The notes under the pieces were generated by a model, which worked only from the letters and a program-made list of their open reading frames with translations, searched no databases and had not been told where the DNA came from. From Amphibacillus indicireducens (lineage in GTDB: Bacteria; Bacillota; Bacilli; Bacillales; Amphibacillaceae): a DNA stretch of 64,000 nucleotides. The position numbers were made by a program, and so were the translations under genes. The stretch spans positions 25,567 through 89,566 of the forward strand of contig NZ_BAABDL010000067.1 in the NCBI RefSeq assembly GCF_039539605.1. Direction: 5' to 3'. Positions within the stretch are counted from its first letter, which is position 1; each line of letters starts with the position of its first letter. This document shows, one piece after another, positions 59,205 through 64,000 of this stretch.

Positions 59205-60290
59205 ATGAATGAACAGGACTATCGATCGGCACTTCGCTTAGCTAAAACAGGGATCAAAAGAACGATTCCGGCTGCTAATCAAGAACTGTCATATTGGTTA
59301 AGTCGAGCAAAGCAAATTCCAAACCCCCACCTTCGTAAGCAGGCAGTGGAGAGTATTGAATCAAAAGCTTTTCACGCACAAGGTGGTGGCATTTATGCGA
59401 TGTTAGCTGGCGACAAATGGCGTGAGGCAATGACGTTTATTGTTGCTTACCAAACGATCAGTGATTATTTAGACAACCTCTGTGATCGAAGTGATTCATT
59501 AGATCCGATCGATTTTCGTTCATTGCATCAATCGATGTTAGTGATTTTTAACCTTTCTACTGAAAAAGAGAATTACTACCAGTATCGTGGTGATCAAGAT
59601 GATGGAGGTTATTTAGCAGAGCTTGTCGAGGTTTGCCAAAAGCAATTGCGACAGCTAACAAACTACACTGCAATTAAAGAGGATTTAATTAAGCTCGCAT
59701 CAAAATATATTGATTTACAAGTTGATAAACACGTCGTTCCAGACGAACGTGTCGAACGCTTAATTAAACAGTTTGAAAAAAGTGAACTGACTGACTCATC
59801 AATTACTTGGTATGAATATGCCGCAGCAACAGGTTCAACGTTAGCGATTTTTTGCTTAGTAAGCTATGCTCATCGACAAGTGGGATTAACTCAAGCTGAA
59901 AGTCATCAAATTTATCAAAGTTATTTTCCGTACGTTCAAGGTTTACATATTTTGTTGGACTATTTAATTGATCAAGTAGAGGACAAAAGAGAAGGTGATC
60001 TAAATTTTTGTTCCTACTATCCAAATGATGAAAAAATGACCGAACGACTCATTTATTTTATCAACCAAAGTGAACAAGCGATTCGGGGTTTACCAGATCA
60101 ACATTTCCATCATTATATTTATCAAGGCTTGCTTGCTCTCTACTTAAAAGATCCAAAAGTGAACCAAATAAAAAATAGTAAGCAAATTAAAAGAGCATTG
60201 TTAAAAGCAGGTGGTGCTCGGACACGATTTTTCCATTTTGGGCTTCACTTAATTGATTTAGATCTAAAAAAGACAGATCAAGTTTTCTAA
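59205..60290 (+). CDS. ytpB: Large terpene synthase family protein YtpB (DUF2600)
   Basis: This 361-residue protein carries the Asp-rich ionisation motif ISDYLDNLCDR and a second acidic site, DQVEDKREGD, as in YtpB, the tetraprenyl-beta-curcumene synthase of Bacillus. It would cyclise a linear C35 prenyl diphosphate in the sesquarterpene pathway. The ATG at 59205 follows atggagtg; a GTG at 59196 overlaps that site. It follows metK by 34 bases. Confidence 0.88.
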   Translation: MNEQDYRSALRLAKTGIKRTIPAANQELSYWLSRAKQIPNPHLRKQAVESIESKAFHAQGGGIYAMLAGDKWREAMTFIVAYQTISDYLDNLCDRSDSLDPIDFRSLHQSMLVIFNLSTEKENYYQYRGDQDDGGYLAELVEVCQKQLRQLTNYTAIKEDLIKLASKYIDLQVDKHVVPDERVERLIKQFEKSELTDSSITWYEYAAATGSTLAIFCLVSYAHRQVGLTQAESHQIYQSYFPYVQGLHILLDYLIDQVEDKREGDLNFCSYYPNDEKMTERLIYFINQSEQAIRGLPDQHFHHYIYQGLLALYLKDPKVNQIKNSKQIKRALLKAGGARTRFFHFGLHLIDLDLKKTDQVF

Positions 60291-60306
60291 CTCAATCTGT
60301 CTTTTT
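60266..60306. terminator. Bidirectional terminator between ytpB and ytqB
   Basis: Arms aaaaaagacagat (60266-60278) and atctgtcttttt (60295-60306); it overlaps both gene ends. Confidence 0.9.
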
Positions 60307-60855
60307 CTTTTCAACCGCTAAAACAAATGGTGGATTGTTTTTTTGATTAATGAATCCATAACGAAGAACATTAAAGTACTGTTGATCAAATTCAGTGAAA
60401 TAATCTAACAGAGCATTTTTTTCTTCTTCACCACCGGGATGACCGTGATAAACGACACAAACAAGAATCCCACCTTGCTTTAACCGAGCGATAATTTGTT
60501 GAATCGCTCCAATTGTATGCCCAGGCTTAGTAATGACTGTTTTATCGCTTCCGGGTAAATAGCCAAGATTAAAAATCGCTGCTGTAATTTGTTGGTCAAC
60601 GTATTGGCTAATTTGGTCATGGCTATCATGAATTAATTCAACATTTGATACCGATTCTGTGACTAACCGGTTTTTAGTGTTCGCGATTGCTTCAGCCTGA
60701 ATATCGAATGCATAGACTTTACCTGCTTCACCTACTGCTCGACTGAGCATGATGGTATCGTGGCCATTACCACACGTAGCATCAATCACATGATCGCCAG
60801 GTTTAACAACTTGTTCAATTAAGTGATGGGCAAATGGAATTACGCGTTTTAACAT
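60292..60855 (-). CDS. mnmM: tRNA 5-aminomethyluridine methyltransferase MnmM (YtqB)
   Basis: The 187-residue class I methyltransferase has the SAM motif VIDATCGNGHDTIMLSRAVG, YAFDIQ and FNLGYLPGSDK. It belongs to the YtqB family, later shown to methylate the wobble uridine side chain (nm5s2U to mnm5s2U) in Bacillus. Its place between ytpB and leuS is the conserved one. The start is the ATG at 60855. Confidence 0.88.
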   Translation of the reverse strand: MLKRVIPFAHHLIEQVVKPGDHVIDATCGNGHDTIMLSRAVGEAGKVYAFDIQAEAIANTKNRLVTESVSNVELIHDSHDQISQYVDQQITAAIFNLGYLPGSDKTVITKPGHTIGAIQQIIARLKQGGILVCVVYHGHPGGEEEKNALLDYFTEFDQQYFNVLRYGFINQKNNPPFVLAVEKKKTD

Positions 60856-60950
60856 GATCGAACTCCTTCACAAAATAAATTCTTCACGCTATTTTATCAT
60901 AAGAAAATCGAATCCGCACGAGTCAGTTTTAACGATTGGACTTAGATTGC

Positions 60951-60979
60951 TTGACAAATAGGAGCTATTTCACTAAAAT
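60951..60979 (+). promoter_or_regulatory. Promoter of the leuS T-box leader
   Basis: TTGACA (60951-60956), 17 bases, TAAAAT (60974-60979). Confidence 0.85.
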
Positions 60980-60989
60980 ACTGTTAAAA

Positions 60990-61194
60990 TATGAAGAACG
61001 ACGATGAGAAGGAATAGTAATCAATTGTTCAAGCTAATTAGAGAGGTAACGGTTGCTGGAAGTTACCCTTGACGATGATGAACTCACCTTTTATGTTGCG
61101 ATTGTGAAATAAAGTAGTGATCGCCGTATTCTGCGTTAAAGAAAACGAAGTGAACATGATTAACAATGTTAATTTTGGGTGGTACCGCGGGAAA
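60990..61194 (+). promoter_or_regulatory. T-box riboswitch for leuS
   Basis: The T-box sequence tgggtggtaccgcgg (61176-61190) is perfect. Stem I features are present (agagaggtaacggttgctgg), and a CTC Leu specifier can be placed at 61083-61085 in gaactcacc. Uncharged tRNA-Leu would stabilise the antiterminator and allow leuS transcription. Confidence 0.93.
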
Positions 61195-61235
61195 AAAAGT
61201 TCTCGTCCCAGTTTTGGGATGAGGACTTTTTATTT
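61195..61235 (+). terminator. T-box-controlled terminator before leuS
   Basis: 16-bp stem (61195-61210 with 61215-61230, one G-U), tetraloop gttt, T-run. Confidence 0.95.
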
Positions 61236-61288
61236 TTACGAACTGACGTTCTAAAAATGATGATTAGAAATAAGGGAGGCACACGATC

Positions 61289-63709
61289 ATGGCTTATGAT
61301 CATAAGAAAGTTGAAACAAAATGGAATCAATATTGGCTTAAGAATAAGACATTTAAAACAGATGCAAGCTCAAACAAGAAGAAATTTTATGCGTTAGATA
61401 TGTTCCCATATCCTTCAGGTTCTGGCTTACATGTAGGACATCCAGAAGGTTACACAGCGACAGATATTTTATCACGGATGAAGCGGATGCAGGGGTATGA
61501 AGTTCTTCATCCAATGGGTTGGGATGCTTTCGGTTTACCGGCAGAGCAATATGCCTTAGATACAGGAAATGATCCAGCAGAATTTACCGATAAAAATATT
61601 GATACATTTAGACGCCAAATTCAAGATCTTGGTTTTTCATATGATTGGGATCGTGAAATGAGTACGACTGATCCAGATTATTATAAATGGACACAGTGGA
61701 TTTTCTTAAAATTATATGAAAAAGGCTTAGCTTATATTGATGAAGTACCTGTTAACTGGTGTCCAGCCTTGGGAACAGTGCTAGCAAATGAAGAAGTGAT
61801 TGACGGCTTAAGTGAGCGTGGTGGTCATCCAGTTGAAAGAAAGCCAATGAAACAGTGGATGCTTCGAATTACTGCATATGCAGACCGCCTATTAGAAGAT
61901 CTAGATGAACTTGATTGGCCAGAGAGCATTAAAGAAATGCAACGCAACTGGATCGGCCGATCTGAAGGTGCAAATGTTACTTTTGAAGTAGCTGGACAAG
62001 ATGAGTCATTCACTGTCTTCACAACTAGACCTGACACATTATTTGGCGCAACTTATGCTGTGTTAGCACCAGAACATAAGCTAGTTGAAAAAATTACAAC
62101 AGCAGACCAAAAAGAACACGTGTCAGCATATATTGAAAAGAACAAATCGAAAAGTGATTTAGAACGAACAGATTTAGCTAAAGAAAAAACCGGTGTATTC
62201 ACAGGTGCTTATGCGATTAATCCAATTAATAATCAGGAAATTCCAATTTGGATTGCTGACTATGTTCTAGCTAGTTATGGAACAGGAGCGATTATGTCTG
62301 TACCTGCACATGACCAGCGCGACTATGATTTTGCAAAAACATATAACTTAGCTATTATTCCAGTGCTTGAAGGTGGCGATATTGAAAAAGAAGCCTTTAC
62401 TGAAGATGGAAAGCACATCAACTCAGGCTTTTTAGATGGTTTAAATAAAGACGACGGCATTAAAAAAGCGATTGATTGGTTAGAAAAAGAAGGTAAAGGT
62501 GAACGGCAAGTAACCTATCGCTTGCGTGACTGGTTATTTAGTCGTCAACGTTACTGGGGCGAACCGATCCCAATTATTCATTGGGAAGATGGAACGACAA
62601 CGGGTGTTGATGAAAGCGAATTGCCAGTAATCTTACCAAAAACAACTGAAATTAAACCATCTGGCACCGGTGAATCACCACTAGCAAATATTGAAGATTG
62701 GGTGAATGTGACCGATCCAAAAACAGGTATGAAAGGTCGTAGAGAAACAAATACAATGCCGCAATGGGCAGGTAGTAGTTGGTACTACTTACGTTTTATT
62801 GACCCAACAAATTCAGACCATCTTGCAGATAAAGATTTATTGAACGAATGGTTACCAGTTGATGTCTACATCGGTGGTGCAGAACACGCTGTATTACACT
62901 TGTTATATGCGCGATTCTGGCACAAGTTCCTCTATGATATCGGTGTCGTACCAACAAAAGAACCATTCCAAAAGTTATTTAACCAAGGGATGATCCTCGG
63001 TGAAAATAATGAGAAGATGAGTAAGTCGAAAGGTAATGTCGTCAATCCAGATGATATTGTCAGAAGCCACGGAGCCGATACGTTAAGACTTTATGAAATG
63101 TTTATGGGTCCACTCGACGCTTCAATTGCATGGTCAGAAACAGGCCTAGACGGTGCCCGTCGATTCTTAGATCGTGTCTGGCGTTTGTTTATCAATGAAG
63201 AAACAGAAGCATTATCGGCAAAAATTGTTAAACAAGTCGCAGAAGACAAATTAGAAAAAGTTTATCACGAGACAGTTAAACAAGTTACCGAAAATTATCA
63301 GGATCTAAAGTTTAATACTGCGATATCACAAATGATGGTTTTTATTAATGAAGCGTATAAAACTGATCAGATCTTAACAGCATATGTTGAAGGCTTTGTT
63401 AAGCTACTTTCACCAATTGCGCCATTTATTGCAGAAGAACTGTGGTGTAAGTTAGGTTATGACGAAACAATCGCATTTGAAAGCTGGCCAATATACGATG
63501 AAACAAAACTTGAAGAAAATGAAGTCGAGATTGTCGTGCAAATTTTAGGCAAAAATAGAGCGAGAATGATGGTTGATAAAGATGTAACAAGGGAAGAACT
63601 TGAGAAACTTGCATTAGAACATGAAGCAATTAAAGAAAGAATCGCTGATAAAACAGTTCGAAAAGTAATTGTTGTTCCAGGGAAACTTGTTAATATCGTT
63701 GCTAATTAA
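61289..63709 (+). CDS. leuS: Leucyl-tRNA synthetase
   Basis: The 806-residue class I synthetase has HIGH as GLHVGHPEGYTATD, the CP1 editing domain with FTTRPDTLFGAT, and KMSKS in NEKMSKSKGNVVNPDD. Length is normal for Bacilli. The ATG at 61289 follows aagggaggc. It is controlled by the T-box leader. Confidence 0.98.
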   Translation: MAYDHKKVETKWNQYWLKNKTFKTDASSNKKKFYALDMFPYPSGSGLHVGHPEGYTATDILSRMKRMQGYEVLHPMGWDAFGLPAEQYALDTGNDPAEFTDKNIDTFRRQIQDLGFSYDWDREMSTTDPDYYKWTQWIFLKLYEKGLAYIDEVPVNWCPALGTVLANEEVIDGLSERGGHPVERKPMKQWMLRITAYADRLLEDLDELDWPESIKEMQRNWIGRSEGANVTFEVAGQDESFTVFTTRPDTLFGATYAVLAPEHKLVEKITTADQKEHVSAYIEKNKSKSDLERTDLAKEKTGVFTGAYAINPINNQEIPIWIADYVLASYGTGAIMSVPAHDQRDYDFAKTYNLAIIPVLEGGDIEKEAFTEDGKHINSGFLDGLNKDDGIKKAIDWLEKEGKGERQVTYRLRDWLFSRQRYWGEPIPIIHWEDGTTTGVDESELPVILPKTTEIKPSGTGESPLANIEDWVNVTDPKTGMKGRRETNTMPQWAGSSWYYLRFIDPTNSDHLADKDLLNEWLPVDVYIGGAEHAVLHLLYARFWHKFLYDIGVVPTKEPFQKLFNQGMILGENNEKMSKSKGNVVNPDDIVRSHGADTLRLYEMFMGPLDASIAWSETGLDGARRFLDRVWRLFINEETEALSAKIVKQVAEDKLEKVYHETVKQVTENYQDLKFNTAISQMMVFINEAYKTDQILTAYVEGFVKLLSPIAPFIAEELWCKLGYDETIAFESWPIYDETKLEENEVEIVVQILGKNRARMMVDKDVTREELEKLALEHEAIKERIADKTVRKVIVVPGKLVNIVAN

Positions 63710-63722
63710 AGACCTTATTACC

Positions 63723-63764
63723 AAATTAAGCGATCAGTTATCTAAACTGATCGCTTAATTTTTC
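63723..63764 (+). terminator. Terminator of leuS
   Basis: Perfect 17-bp arms (63723-63739 and 63745-63761) with a 5-base loop and T-run. Confidence 0.95.
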
Positions 63765-63785
63765 TGATCTTTTTTAAAAAAGTGC

Positions 63786-63814
63786 TTGACATTTGAATTG
63801 AAAATGCGTAAACT
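63786..63814 (+). promoter_or_regulatory. rRNA operon promoter P1
   Basis: TTGACA (63786-63791), 17 bases, TAAACT (63809-63814). Confidence 0.75.
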
Positions 63815-63865
63815 ATTTTCTGTTGCCAATAAATCTGTCGGCTCAAACAAAGGAAGACTTGGTAG

Positions 63866-63895
63866 TTGACAAGGTGATTGACGACGTGCTATAAT
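63866..63895 (+). promoter_or_regulatory. rRNA operon promoter P2
   Basis: TTGACA (63866-63871), 18 bases, TATAAT (63890-63895). P1 and P2 form the tandem arrangement usual for Bacillus rrn operons. Confidence 0.85.
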
Positions 63896-63901
63896 TACTA
63901 T

Positions 63902-64000
63902 GCTGTCGACAAGAAACGACAGTACTAATTGATCTTTGAAAACTGAATCCAAACAACCAAAGAAGTTAAGAAAAGAAGTAAACAGAAGCTAGTGCTTCAA
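63902..64000 (+). other. rRNA operon leader (16S gene beyond window)
   Basis: A hairpin, ctgtcg-8-cgacag, is followed by tgatctttgaaaactgaa, the boxA-like leader segment found before 16S rRNA in Bacilli. The 16S sequence itself is not reached by base 64000. Confidence 0.8.

Noticed and set aside
63755..63952. 65-codon minus-strand frame at the window end
   Set aside because: It lies across the leuS terminator and the rRNA promoters and has no recognisable sequence or ribosome site.

Overview
The window is low-GC Firmicute chromosome, most likely from a spore-forming member of the Bacillaceae of the Amphibacillus/Gracilibacillus/Halobacillus type; the genus is inferred, not proven. Reasons: AT-rich codon use; strong AGGAGG-type ribosome sites with frequent TTG/GTG starts; the sporulation genes yunB and lytH; S-box, RFN and T-box leaders of the Bacillus type; and gene order that follows the B. 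subtilis suf-yunDB-lytH-yutD-yutG-hom-thrC-thrB-yutI-yutM-yumC-yumB-yuiD-bioY and patB-yugI-pgi regions, as well as ytkD-ytlACD-metK-ytpB-ytqB-leuS. It is mostly housekeeping core with short accessory insertions.

Layout. 1-2.5 kb: 3' two thirds of addA. 2.7-3.6 kb: a Fur-boxed siderophore-type ATPase without partners. 3.8-6.6 kb: a small chemotaxis cluster (cheX, cheW, cheY, a sensor-less MCP). 6.7-9.3 kb: a YdbM-like acyl-CoA dehydrogenase relative, an M14 carboxypeptidase and a UspA protein. 9.4-11.4 kb: minus-strand znuC-znuB-zur. 11.5-13.5 kb: a repeat hairpin, yusI-gcvH, a small membrane protein and a thioredoxin-fold protein. 13.6-16.4 kb: SAM riboswitch and metNPQ. 16.7-21.9 kb: sufCDSUB. 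21.9-24.5 kb: an Rgg-like regulator divergent from an ABC exporter. 24.7-31.9 kb: yunD, an HD-GYP protein, yunB, a methionine/alanine-type NSS transporter with its tiny subunit behind a long structured leader, lytH, yutD and yutG. 32-35.5 kb: hom-thrC-thrB. 35.6-36.4 kb: two Fe-S carrier genes. 36.4-37.9 kb: an accessory secreted-protein/lipoprotein pair beside a 169-base assembly gap. 38-42.7 kb: yumC, NDH-2, yuiD, bioY, deoD. 42.9-47.8 kb: ptsH, patB, yugI, pgi, an M42 peptidase. 47.8-48.9 kb: a repeat array, FMN riboswitch and ribU. 49-52.2 kb: arsR-acr3-CoA disulfide reductase/rhodanese. 52.3-53.9 kb: a LexA-controlled Y-family polymerase with a YolD partner. 54-57.7 kb: ytkD and the ytlACD anion importer. 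58-63.7 kb: metK, ytpB, ytqB(mnmM), T-box and leuS. The last 220 bases hold tandem promoters and the leader of an rRNA operon whose 16S gene lies beyond the window.

How it fits together. Sulfur and methionine are a recurrent theme: metNPQ under a SAM riboswitch, a second methionine/alanine NSS importer under a different and apparently undescribed leader RNA, metK without any S-box, patB, and a YdbM-like flavoprotein. Fe-S cluster supply (suf, yutI, yutM), zinc homeostasis (znuCB-zur) and arsenite export complete the metal theme.

The best candidate for something new is the leader at about 28164-28298. A perfect-spaced promoter drives an RNA that ends in a strong terminator-like hairpin just before the NSS gene, and an upstream 15-nt strand can pair with the hairpin's 3' side, giving two mutually exclusive folds. 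Second best are a covarying hairpin-plus-unit repeat family found at two loci, and a secreted-protein gene that seems to start at an AUU codon.
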